A DNA stretch of 64,000 nt from Gordionus sp. m RMFG-2023 (taxonomy: Eukaryota; Nematomorpha; Gordioida; Chordodea; Parachordodidae), in contig NC_088779.1 in assembly GCF_954871325.1 (NCBI RefSeq), positions 12,154,846-12,218,845 of the forward strand, given 5' to 3'. Below are positions 24,606-35,221 of this stretch, in pieces; position 1 is the first letter of the stretch, and each line of letters starts with the position of its first letter. The notes beneath the pieces were generated by a model. It ran no database searches and was not told the DNA's origin. It saw only the letters and a list, made by a program, of their open reading frames with translations. A program made the position numbers and the translations under genes.

Positions 24606-24780
24606 TGTTATAACTTTGTATATTTTTTTTATTGGGATTATTGATTTAATTTTAAAATGTTGTTGAAAATATGTTTAATATTTATTTAATTTTAAAATGT
24701 TGTTGAAAATATGTTTAATATTTATTTATTTTGTGTTGTAGAAAAATTATCATCAATTATTCGATATTATTTTTTTTATG
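24606..24780 (+). repeat. 3' LTR of fossil element B, right edge uncertain
   Basis: Matches the 5' LTR from its TGTTATAAC start and is directly preceded by the polypurine tract. Similarity fades around 24775-24790. Confidence 0.75.
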
Positions 24781-24999
24781 TTGTAAAAATTTAGAAAAGA
24801 AATAAAATTTTTAAAGAGTGAAAAATCTATTTGCAGAATTCTATAATTACATATCCAACAAAAACTACCCTAGAACTAATAAAAGTGGCACTACTTTTAA
24901 TAACATAGGTATTTTGAGGAAAGGAAAGAAAAACCTTTTAAAACCTAAGGAGAAATATTTAGTTAACTTTAATATTTTTATTATGGATATGCTACACAT

Positions 25000-25986
25000 A
25001 TTAAAACGTATAAAAAGCTAATAAGATGTCTAAATAAACTAAATAAAATGTCTAAAAGTTACAAGAAATTAACTCATGTGAAACTAAAATACTTAACAGC
25101 TAATAAAATAAAATGTCTTATTTTATCTAATAAGTATATAATGTAATATGTTTATGCTGAGAAGTCAAAACTTTGTCTAAATTAGAAAGCTAAACGTATT
25201 AAAACATATAAAAGCGTATAAAAAGCTAATAAAATGTGTCTAAAACCAACTAAATAAAATGTCTGAAAGTTGAGAGAAATTAACTCATGTGAAATTAAAA
25301 CATTTAACAGCTAAAAAAATAAAATGTAAAATGTCTGAAAGTTACAAGAAATTAACTATTGTGAAACTAAAACATTTAACAGCAAATAAAATAAAATGTC
25401 TAAATTTTATCTAATATGTATATAATATAATATGTTAATGTTGAGAAGTAAAAACTTTGTAAAATAAAATGTCTAAATTTTATCTAATATGTATATAATG
25501 TAATATGTTAATGTTGAGAAGTCAAAACTTTGTCTAAATTAGGCAAATAATTATATGATGTAATTTATATAGGTCAAAAACTTGTCTAAATTAAACTAAT
25601 AATTATATAATGTAATTTATATAAGATTTATATAATGTTGAGGAGTCTAATAATTATACAATATAATTTATATATAATGTTAAATAATATAATGCTGAAC
25701 ATCATTAATTTAGTTTAGAAACTCATAAATGTTAAATAATATAATGCTGAACATCATTAATTTAGTTTAGAAACTTATAAATGTTAAATAATATAATGTT
25801 AAACATCGTTGTTTTAATTTAGAAACTCATAAAATCACTGAAATTCACTAAATTTAACAAAGGTGAAGCTAAAAAACATTTGAGAGTTGATAAAAATATC
25901 AAATTTAACTAATATTGTTAATAAGCAAAACATTATCTAAATTAGACTAATAATTATATAGTGTAATTTATATACAATGTTTATAT
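25000..25986. repeat. Degenerate minisatellite tract, left half
   Basis: Repeated words recur at varied spacing: AACTCATGTGAAACTAAAA, ATAAAATGTCTAAA, ATAATTATATAATGTAATTTA. The clearest sub-array is three 52-bp units starting at 25679, 25730 and 25782 (TGTTAAATAATATAATG). The tract continues past the hAT insertion to about 29212. No coding sense. Confidence 0.75.
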
Positions 25987-25994
25987 AATGTAAT

Positions 25995-28978
25995 CAGAGT
26001 TGTTAAAGGATCGAATCAAAAGATCGCCGATCCTGGATTCGATTTTAAATTTGTCAATTTTCTCGGATTTAAAATCCTGGCCTTAAAATGTGGATCGTGA
26101 TCGCTATCATTTTTTTAAATATTCGATCCCGATCCTTTTAAAAATAATTTTTTTACTTAAAAAGCAATAAATAAAATAAAAATTTTAAAAACTCATTCAT
26201 TCATTCATTACCATGGTGCAATTTCTGGTATCTACATCATATTTTATCAACCACCATTCCACCAGATTTTATATTTCAACAATTTCCCAAATTTTTTGTA
26301 AGAACAAGTTATATTTATTAATTATATTATAATATAAATTCTAGGTTTTAATAATGGATATATCTACTTCTATTGATGTGACAGCAGATATAAGTGACAA
26401 TGAGAATCTTTTATCATTTCATAATTTACGTAAGTATTTTCATTTAAAACGGATGGAAGTAACCATACATTGATCTATGCTAAATGCTCTTTATGCAAAA
26501 ACAAAATATCTTCTTCAAAGATTTGCAGTTCAAACCTAAAGAGGCATTTAGAAGTAATTAATTCTTTTAAAAATACAATTTTTATTATTTGTGAAGATCA
26601 TAACCATATGCATATAATAAAAATTATAGATTTCCTTCCTATATGATGACAGTAATACATTGGCATCAATAATTCACCCAACATTTAAGCTTAATTGGCC
26701 TTTTATTAATCTGCCACAAATTGTTGCTAAAAGAAAGGTTAATTGCCCATTTAGAAAATATACAGGGTCAACCATATGCAGATCCTTCAAATGAATGCAT
26801 GGATCGATACCTTTTTTGGGAAAAACTCGTCACCAAAATGCTCTTTCCATTAATAATTTTTTTTATTCTAATGATGATTCAGTGAATATTTTTAATAATT
26901 ATGTTAATTTAAAAAAACATTTATTGAATATAACACACCTTTACCATCAAGCGCTCCTGTAGAGCGCTTGTTTTGTAAAGCTAAACATGTACTTAATAAA
27001 AAACGTGGTTATTTAAATGATGATAATTTAGAAAAATTTTTATTATTAAAGGCTAATTGAATTATAAATATATTCTAATTGTTATACTTATATTATATTA
27101 TTCAATTACAATAAATTAATTAAAGATTTTATCTGAACATTGTATATATAATGTATATATATATTATAATAATATGTTATTACAAGGTAAGTTATAATAA
27201 TAGTAAAAAAAAATATAATATTAGTAAATCACAATTATATAAAGTCATTAATTCTTGCTATTTTTTATTGATTGCGATTCAAGTACCCTTTTAACGTTAA
27301 CATTATAATAGGCAGCAAAATGGCCAAAGTCTATCCTATGCATAGTGTTCAATTAGTGGGTTTCGGATATTGAAAAAATAAAGCTGAGATAATTGTATTT
27401 TACTATGTTAATGGCTAATCTTTGGCGTTGATAGAATCCCTCGTTGGGATCCTCGGTCCTAGCAGAGATCCGTTTTCCCAGCTCTTTAAAGAAGGCCAGG
27501 GCATGAGAGCCGAACGACGTTAGAGTCGTGGCGATTAATGGTAGGAATGTAATTGGCGGGAAGAGATGGCGAATATTTAGCTAGTTTATTCACTTCGGCA
27601 TCTAGTATGACATCTTTATTTATATTGGAAGGGGCAAGAGGATCGATGCACGAGAAATCCCAGGTTAGGAATTCCCCTTTTTCCAAGGGATCATAGTCGA
27701 ACCATCCCGCCCTTACCATCGGAATTGTAAAGGCAGGTAGGTTCGAGGGTTGATAGGATTCCGACGGATTTTAAGGCCCTGGCAATGGTATCATTCATTT
27801 TGAATGCTTAATGAATCTGCCTCTACAGCGCTTGCAGTGTAGAGAGTGACGGCCTTTGGAGTTGACAGACGTTTGACAGAGAATACAGTGATAAGTAATT
27901 ACCATATCGCACTTAAGTCTAAGACCTATGGCGTGACGTAGTTCATCATTGCTTAGGAGCTGGTTAAGGTTTGGCAATGGGAAAGTCGTATCCACTACCT
28001 GTGGAAATGGAGAAGAGTAGAGAATGGTCCTCTGGTTGGCTCGATTTAAGAAAAGCAACGGCCAACTAGAGGTTTATCCCAATCCTTCTGTAGTGCCGAC
28101 GATGGAGGATCGACTAATGAGAGGGACTTCCATAGATCAATTGCCCGTAGGAGTAAGGGGTCAGGATGTTTGAGTGTTTGTATGATGGACTCGCAGGACA
28201 GGCGAGAGGATATGAATGCACTAACAGAAAGTAGGGAAGGTGATCTTATGCCAATGCCGCCAGATTTGGTTGGTAAGGTAGCCTGTAACCTTGTTAATTC
28301 CCCAAATTTAAGATTGAGTATATCTTCTGTAAGGCGTTTAATCTCCAGTTCGCGTGCAGCGAGGTTGATATTGAAATATCCATGACGAACGGAGTGTATA
28401 TAAAATTCTTGGAATTAGAAGGTAGTTCTTTAATAAGAAGAAAGCTTGGTGAGCTGGGAGGCGAGATAGTGTATCGCGCATAAAGGATATCTTTCGTGAA
28501 ATATCGGAAAAGAACTTGATAAACGACTCGTCTTTACCTATTAGAGATCTGAGATGTGATAAAGCGTTCAATGGTGTATGATTGAACATATATCGCGGTT
28601 AAGGTCAATGATCCAAAGATGATAATATTAGCTTTTGTCTTGATTAACTCGAAGTCCCAAACTTTTCTCGCTGGATTTTATTATTTGGATTGCCTACATA
28701 ACTTCAGTCGGTGCCTAGTATACCATCGTCGATATACCAGTTATGAAGATTTAGCTTGCATTGGTCATTAATGTCTCGTATTAGACTATTAATGCCCAGA
28801 CAGAACAAAAAGGAACCCAGAGGGTCACTTTGTTGTATCCCATTGCTTATTTATTTTTTATATTAGTTAATTTTGCATCGTTTTTTAAAAAAAGATCGAT
28901 CCTGGATTTCGATCCTCTTTTTTTCAAAAGATCATGATCAGGATTCGATTTTTTTAAAAGGATCGATTACCAAGCCTG
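25995..28978 (+). mobile_element. hAT transposon with a nested LINE (2,984 bp)
   Basis: Exact 8-bp target-site duplication AATGTAAT at 25987-25994 and 28979-28986. Ends are CAGAGTTGTTAAA and, reverse complemented, CAGGCTTGGTAAT, with GATCGATCCTGG-type subterminal repeats. The plus strand carries a BED-type zinc-finger remnant (YAKCSLCKNKISSSK...NLKRHL, 26460-26560). The C-terminal dimerisation domain (SSAPVERLFCKAKHVLNKKR, 26950-27060, stop TGA) is intact. The central catalytic region is largely missing and there are frame breaks, so it is defective. A LINE (27353-28846, minus) interrupts its 3' part. Confidence 0.9.
27353..28846 (-). pseudogene. 5'-truncated LINE with restriction-like endonuclease, nested in hAT
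   Basis: On the minus strand, in order: GIQQSDPLGSFLFCLGIN (28830), NWYIDDGIL (28735), PAHQAFFLLKNYLLIPRILY (about 28430), NDELRHAIGLRLKCD (27930), a CCHC knuckle (CILCQTSVNSKGRHSLHCKRC, 27860), WDFSCIDPLAPSN (27650) and the end LSFIFSISETH followed by TAA (27353). These match the full LINE at 31532-34345 block by block, with perhaps 60 percent identity by eye. It begins within the RT domain, a typical 5' truncation, and is split over several frames. Confidence 0.88.
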
Positions 28979-28986
28979 AATGTAAT

Positions 28987-29212
28987 TTATATAAAATGTT
29001 GAGGAGTCAAAACATTTAGTATAAAAACTCATAAGATCTAAATCAAAACATCATTGATTTAGTTTAAAAACTCCTAAAATCTCTAAAGACGACTAAAATT
29101 AACATATGTGAAACTAAAAACATTTAAGAGCTAATAAAATTTCAAAAATTAACTAATATAGATGTGAAACTAAAAACATTTAAAAGCTGACAAAATATCA
29201 ATAATTTCTAGA
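28987..29212. repeat. Degenerate minisatellite tract, right half
   Basis: Continues the words of 25000-25986 (AACATATGTGAAACTAAAAA, ATTTAGTTTAAAAACTC) directly after the hAT right duplication. This shows the hAT landed inside a pre-existing tract. Confidence 0.7.
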
Positions 29213-29220
29213 GTTTGAAA

Positions 29221-29504
29221 CAATGATATATATAACTATAGATTGACGATCACCTAGTCCACATTCATAAAAAAAGTCTTATGAAAATTTAAGAATAAAA
29301 GATACTATAAAATATTATATCATAAATCGAAACCTTTAAAACTAAATTATCGTAGTAGACTTGTTTTCTTTATATTAATATTTCTTGCTGACAAATAATG
29401 GATAACCAAACTACAAAATGGCGCTACAGCTGATTACAATGTGTGGACACTTTTATAATGCATTGGATGAATGAATCGTCAATCTATAGTTATATATATC
29501 ATTG
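29221..29504. mobile_element. MITE with 30-bp perfect inverted ends (284 bp)
   Basis: Both ends read CAATGATATATATAACTATA followed by GATTGACGAT, in opposite orientation, with no mismatch. The flanking 8-bp duplication is exact, GTTTGAAA at 29213-29220 and 29505-29512, which points to a hAT-type transposase. There is no open frame. The perfect ends suggest recent movement. A worn relative of its right half is at about 60478-60560. Confidence 0.88.
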
Positions 29505-29879
29505 GTTTGAAATTTATTTTATTGTATATTATCATTAAAATAAATGGGCGAAAAATGGAGCGATTTTGTAAAGATTCTTTAAACACAGCTGTTTAATTTA
29601 CAACAGAATATAAATATACTATATCAATACAAAATAAATTCTCACCTCAACTGATGATTTTAAAATTGTTCTCTGATTCTGATGATGAAAATGATTCTTA
29701 GCTACAATTAAATACTACAATTAGCGAAATTAAATCTCCAGTAAACACTACATTTAGCCAAAAACCAAAATTCCTTCCTACCTTGTTAAATGACATTGGT
29801 ATTTTAGTATTTTAATCCTACCCAATATCTGGCTATCCCTTTGACTTTAAACATAATAACCTAACCATTACACACCACC

Positions 29880-30170
29880 TTATATATTGCTGCACAACAA
29901 TCATTAGTATTATAACATTATAGTGACTTGCTCAACAGTAACTTACCACCAAGATTTCTTTGATTCAATCAATGAAGAAATTACTTATCTCAATCAAATA
30001 TACTTGCTCAACTTACCACCAAGATTTCTTTGACCCAATCAATGATATTCCTGCACAACAATCATTAATACAAGAACATTATTGTGGCTTGCTCAACACT
30101 AACATACCACCAAGATGTCTTTGATTCAATCAATGATGAAAATAGTTATCTCAATCATATATAGTTTTAA
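29880..30170. repeat. Degenerate tandem repeat, 70-90 bp units
   Basis: Three units share TTACCACCAAGATTTCTTTGA and CAATCAATGA (starts near 29941, 30010 and 30102), with CTGCACAACAATCATTA between some of them. It lies upstream of the LINE and could be part of its 5' region. Confidence 0.65.
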
Positions 30171-30490
30171 GTTAATTTATCTAATTGATTTTAAAAATAT
30201 TTTTAAACATTCCAAAATTCCACAATCATCTAAACCTCAAATTTTAACATATATTTTTCAAAAATATAGATTTTAAATTAGTTTGTTACATTTTTTAAAA
30301 TATAAATTTTTATTTAAACATTACTCAATTATTCTTAATACAACAAAATTTAAATTTTCAATTTAATTTTATAACTTTTATTTATTAATTTATTTTTTTT
30401 AATTATTTTTAAAAAATAATATTTTTGAAAAGTTATTCATTCATACATACCCCCTACCCTCTTCTCCTTTTTTTTTTTTATTCTTCTAAA

Positions 30491-30733
30491 ATGGGTATGT
30501 CAAGCATTTGTAATGCCTGCCATAGAAATATAACCTTGACCCAAGCTATTTGTTTTTATAAACATGGGCCCAGGTCAAAACCATGTATAAACTCTGGTAA
30601 ACCCCCTTCAAATGTAATTTTGTACAACAAAATTGAAACAACCCCCATTGTAATTCAAAATTTTTATCCTGATTTTTATGATAATTTTTTTAAAGTGGGA
30701 AAAGCCACCAACCTTAATCCACCTACCCCTTAA
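30491..30733 (+). pseudogene. Zinc-finger N-terminus of a second LINE copy or a LINE ORF1
   Basis: From the ATG at 30491, the first 40 codons or so (CNACHRNITLTQ, then YKHGPRSKPCINSGKPPS) mirror the start of the LINE at 31532 (CPTCSKNIKITK, then TKHKSKGSACPESGKRPS). The Cys-x2-Cys, His and Cys positions and the SGKxPS end are shared. After that it diverges and stops at 30733. It is either the remnant of an older copy at whose 3' side the full LINE sits, or a small first ORF of the same LINE. Confidence 0.6.
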
Positions 30734-30750
30734 ATCAAGGTCTTTGATTT

Positions 30751-31302
30751 CTAATTTTTTAACAACACTTTAATCACATACTCTCTTTTTACATGCACAA
30801 TTTTTCTTTGTACACATTTATTCCTCACAATTGAACCAAATTAATTTTTTTTTCTTTTTACTTTTTCATTTATATACTCTTCAAGACTCAAATTCTCTCA
30901 CATTCCTTTTTATATCCCCATTAATACAAAATAATATTTCTTCTCCCTTTCATAAACATACCCAAAATAATTTTTTTTTTCTCCCCTTTTATATATTGTT
31001 TCTTTGTAACAACATTCAACATTTCAACTAATTTAACATTTACATATATATATAATTTTTTTATTCTTTCATAATCACAACTCTCTTTTCACATGCATAA
31101 TATTTTTTTTTTACCTGTACACATTTATTCCTCACAATTGAACCAAATCTTTTTTTTTTTTACTTTCTTATATATATATTCTTCAAGACTCAAATTATCT
31201 TACGTTCTTTGTAATATCCCCATTAATACAACATAATTTTTCTTTTCCATTTCATAAACATACCCTAAATAATTATCTTTTTTTCTCCCTTTTATATATG
31301 CT
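30751..31302. repeat. Two 300-bp tandem units in the LINE 5' region
   Basis: A T/C-rich unit (CACATTTATTCCTCACAATT, then CTTCAAGACTCAAATT, TATCCCCATTAATACAA and TTTCATAAACATACCC) occurs from about 30751 and again from about 31051. LINE 5' untranslated regions often consist of such monomers carrying the promoter. That role is inferred from position. Confidence 0.75.
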
Positions 31303-31531
31303 CCTCAGTCTTTCAATCTTTTATTTACTTTAACCATTACATTTATTAAAACAAATAACCAACCTCTATCAAACACCAACCAACCCCAACAACCCTTATG
31401 CCCATTCTTTCCTCTCATATTTAATAACCTTATCTTTACAACATCATTATTCTCTGCAGATTATTTCTTCCTAGTTTCTGTCACATCCCCATTCTCAACA
31501 CAATTATTCACAACCTTTCTTTATCCACACA

Positions 31532-34345
31532 ATGGAACGCTGCCCCACGTGCTCCAAAAACATAAAAATCACCAAATCCGGCCTTTTCACCAAGCACAAA
31601 TCCAAAGGCAGTGCTTGTCCTGAGTCTGGAAAGCGTCCTTCCCCTCCCTTCCAAAATCCCCTCTCCATTTTTTCTACTCACAGTTATACTTCCACCTCAC
31701 CCAATAACGCCCACATACCAACCACATCAGACACATTCATTTCCCTCCCACCTACCACTCACGTCGACATCATTAACTTTCTAAAATCCGACAAACCTCC
31801 CATTATTTCTAGAATTCCCAAAGGCTCTAGAATACAAGTAGCCAAAGCTCTCTCTACCTGTCTTCATTCACTAATAAATAACTTTTCCTCTCTAGATCAT
31901 TGGCTCAAACTTTTTTCATTTTCTTTCACGACTCTCCAACCTCCCAATCCTGAGATTCACAAATCTTTAACCCAACAAATTAAAGACGCAACCATACACC
32001 CCCTCACCCTCACATAACTTTTTCTCCTCATAATTCTAAAAAACTTTCCAGCCTCCAATTAAAGGCTAAGATAATTTCTAACAAAATAAACAATCTAAAC
32101 ATCAAATCTGCTCTCCGCTTACTAGCATCTGACGACTCAATTGCAACCAGTAATGAGGAGAGCTACAACAAACTTAAACTTAAGCACCCTCCTGGAGGTG
32201 ACCTCATACCTCCTCCTCCGCCCAACATATTTCCCACTAATTTCACCCCCGTCGAGGTGCGCAAAAGTATCCTATCCTTTCATCACGACTCCTCGCCCGG
32301 GTATGATGGGCTTCGCCCCATTCCTCCAGGACCTTACATCCCCCCTCATAGTCAGCCAGGTCCCTATTTTACAGAATCTAACAACATTCTGCAACAAAAT
32401 TGCTCATGGACCTGTTCCCGAATCCATCAGGCCACTCCTGTTCGGCGCTAAATTAATCGCACTCGAAAAGCCGAACAAGGACATCCGGCCGATAGCAATC
32501 GGGACCGTATTCCGTCGCCTCGTTGCTAAACTCATAGCTTCCAAAATTAAGGACAACGCAGCCTTAATTTTAGCACTCCATCAACTCGGTATTGGCATCC
32601 AGGGAGGTTGCGAAATAGCCACACACGCTACTCGCATCCATCTCCAAACCAACCCTAGTGACGAAATCCTCGTCAAAATTGATTTTTCTAACGCCTTCAA
32701 CTCCATTCGCCGTTCCCACTTTCTTCCACAAATATACCACTCATTTCCCACCTTCTCCCAATTTTTCCACTCCTGCTATTCCAAGCCATCTCATCTCCAA
32801 TTCAACAACTACTTACTTTCATCATCTGAAGGGATCCAGCAAGGCGATCCTCTAGGCTCGATACTTTTCTGCATTGGAATCAACGAAATGGTCAAAAACA
32901 TTTCTACCAACTGCAATCTTCCACTCCACACTTGGTACATCGACGACGGAATGTTCTGCGGCTCCCCTCACGAGGTCGCCAAGGCCCTCGCCATCATTAA
33001 TACACATTCCGCCGCAATTGGACTTTCACTTAACGAACAAAAAACCGAAATATGTCCACTTCATTGTTCCATCCCATTCACCCATAACTTCCTTACAACC
33101 GAGCTATCATCCCTCACTCATCTCGGCTCACCTGTCGGTGGCTTGCAATCCATTAATCACTTCTTCTCTAACGCATCATCCAGCTTACTTCACTTCAAAA
33201 ACATCTCTAAATTTCTCCCTCGCCATCAAGCTTTTTTTCTCCTCAAAAACTTTTACTACATTCCTAAAATTCTTTACGCTCTTCGATCCACCTCAATCTT
33301 TAAATTTCCCGACTCACTAAAATCATTTGAAACTTCCGTCAAATCTCTTGCCGAAGAGATCCTTAATCTTCGTTTCAACCATAATTCATGGCTACAAGCA
33401 TCACTTCCATGCAAGCACGGGGGCATCGGCTTACGCTCACCTTTAACTCTTTCCATCAGTGGATTCATCGCCTCCCGCCTCTCATCTGACTCACACATTA
33501 GCCAGCTTACTCACTTTCCTGACCCATTATTAGCTGAAGCCCAGACCATTTGGGACAATTCCGTTGTCCCAAACACTCCTCGACCCTCCTCCTGTTTACA
33601 GAGAGACTGGGATACTCCACTCAACGAAGGCTCCGTCGCTTACCTAAAATCGAGCCTTCATGACGACGATCTCACAGTCTTTCACCAATTAAACCAAGGA
33701 TCGGGTTACGAGTTTCTGGAAACTATACCCTCCAACAACCTCGACTTATTGCTGACCGCTGACGAGCTAAGATTTGCTATTGGATTACGGCTCAATTGCG
33801 AAATTGTTCTACCGTACCAATGCAAACATTGCGAAACCAGCGTCGATCGCAAGGGCAGACATTGCCTCCATTGCCGCTTTTGCCGAGGCCGTTTTCCACG
33901 GCACACCAATTGCAATGACATCATATTGCGCGCTCTCAAATCCGCAGGCATTCCATCAAGACTTGAACCGACCGGCATTTTTAGATCCGACGGAAAACGT
34001 CCTGATGGAATGTCCTTGATTCCTTGGAGGGGACAGCTACTAGTCTGGGACTTCACCTGCATTGACCCAAATGCACCATCCAACCACAACGTCGATGCCC
34101 TCGCTCTAGCAGAAACTCGTAAAACTATCAAATATAGTTCCATAGACCCCTCTTTCTTATTCATACCTATCGCCTGCTCTACTCTTACCACCTTCGGTAG
34201 CAAAGCTCTAAGTTTTTTTAAAGAATTAGGCAAACGGATTCGGGAAAAAACCGATCAGCCTAAAGAGTCCCTTTTTTTACGACAAAGACTTGCTACAGCC
34301 ATCATTCGCTCTAACTACCTAAGTTTCATCTCTTCCATTGAATAA
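31532..34345 (+). mobile_element. Near full-length LINE with C-terminal restriction-like endonuclease
   Basis: The coding region is about 937 codons long. In order: N-terminal zinc-finger-like motif (31541-31625), reverse transcriptase (IRPIAIGTVFRRLVAKLIA, KIDFSNAFNSIRR, GIQQGDPLGS, WYIDDGMF at 32936), a CCHC knuckle (CKHC...GRHCLHC, near 33820) and a PD-(D/E)xK-type endonuclease (KRPDGMS near 34000, VWDFTCIDP near 34045). It stops at 34345. This order is that of R2/R4/NeSL/CRE-group LINEs. Two compensating frame changes, near 32005 and near 32312, separate it from one open frame; otherwise it is open, so it is young. Base composition is clearly GC-richer than its surroundings. Two related, older copies lie at 27353-28846 and 38700-40610. 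Confidence 0.9.
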
Positions 34346-34863
34346 TCTCCTATGTCTATGCTCTCTCTCTCCTTTCTCTTTCCTAGTTTCCATTCTTTTA
34401 TCCCTTACCCTTTCGCAAATTATATTTTTATATTTTTTTACCTTTATTAATTTTACCATATAAAAAATTTATTATTTGCTATAAACTTTTGATAATATAT
34501 TATATCAGCAACTATTGAAATAAAGAGAGAATTTACCCGTCATTTAATATATAGTGTTAATAAAAGATTTTGATTTAGAAGAGTCACATTTTATTTATTT
34601 TATTATATATACTAATCTAATATACTTTAGTGTGAAAATTAAAACACACTTTTAACAATGTACTTTGGTGTGAAATCTAAAAACACGCTTATAAGAATGT
34701 ATTTTTGGAATATAACAAAGTAGATAAATTACTGATGGAATATAACAAGGTAGACAAATTTCTGACTAATATATTTCCTAATTAGTAAATATAGTGTTAA
34801 TACTTTACAAAGAGAGGTTTATACTACATATGATGAACAACCAAAAAGAAAAAGAAAATATAC
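34346..34863. other. LINE 3' region and spacer
   Basis: A CT-rich LINE 3' untranslated stretch runs to about 34440, followed by AT-rich spacer with short direct repeats (TACTTTAGTGTGAAA / TACTTTGGTGTGAAA; GGAATATAACAA.GTAGA twice near 34720 and 34748). No gene seen. Confidence 0.5.
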
Positions 34864-35049
34864 CTGTTTTGAGAATACTGAAAAACAACCACTAATTAAA
34901 ATAGATACTGAAAGCGGATGGGGGAACAGTTCCAAAACTTCATTGCTGGTTTCCATGTTTGAGGTATTCAGAATTTTTAAAAATCTTGTATTCATGCAAG
35001 CGGATTGAAGAATTAAACTAAAATATATCTGGTCTTTTATTTCATTCAT
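34864..35049 (-). CDS. Possible first coding exon, head to head with pelota; not recognised
   Basis: ATG at 35049 opens 62 codons ending at a good donor (AAACAG/GTATAT at 34864). The peptide (MNEIKDQIYFSLILQSACMN, later NTSNMETSNEVLELFPHPLS) looks like protein and is GC-richer than the flanks, but I recognise no family. No second exon could be placed; the LINE at 31532-34345 may sit in its first intron. Only 172 bp separate it from the pelota start, which would allow a shared promoter. It could also be a chance frame. Confidence 0.35.
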
Positions 35050-35221
35050 ATTATAAAATTTTCTTTTTACATTTATAATGTTAAAATTGTAAAAAAATCT
35101 ATTCTATATATTTATCCTTAGTAAAGTTTGAGCCAATGATTGATGACAATCATCCGTTGAAGGTTTTATATTTTTGTGTGAGTGCTTGAAAAGTTCGGTC
35201 CTAAACCTTCTTGAATGGGAA

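Larger units (their letters stand above)
18204..24780 (+). mobile_element. Fossil Ty3/gypsy-type LTR retrotransposon B
   Basis: The 5' LTR (about 18204-18473) is followed by a primer-binding-type TGGTGCCG at 18475. The 3' LTR starts at 24606 (TGTTATAAC, matching 18204) after a polypurine tract (AAAAAGGGGGG). Parts in order: a Lys/Glu-rich predicted coiled coil (19201-19560), three CCHC-type zinc knuckles (19700-20000), aspartic protease (LLDTGAT, near 20203), reverse transcriptase (21190-22110, with YMDD), RNase H (22110-22500) and integrase (22690-23607). Pol order is of the Ty3/gypsy kind. The two LTRs have diverged, and the coding parts are broken well over a dozen times, so it is an old, dead copy. 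A later MITE sits between integrase and 3' LTR. Confidence 0.9.

Noticed and set aside
25670-25835. CRISPR-like array (three 52-bp repeats)
   Set aside because: Units are directly adjacent without distinct spacers, and the genome is animal. Simple tandem repeat.
30831-31031. 66-codon Phe-rich plus-strand frame
   Set aside because: Falls in the T-rich 300-bp monomers of the LINE 5' region, and the second monomer does not keep the frame.
33274-34233. Minus-strand frames of 74 and 175 codons and other plus-frame overlaps
   Set aside because: Shadows of the GC-richer LINE coding region.
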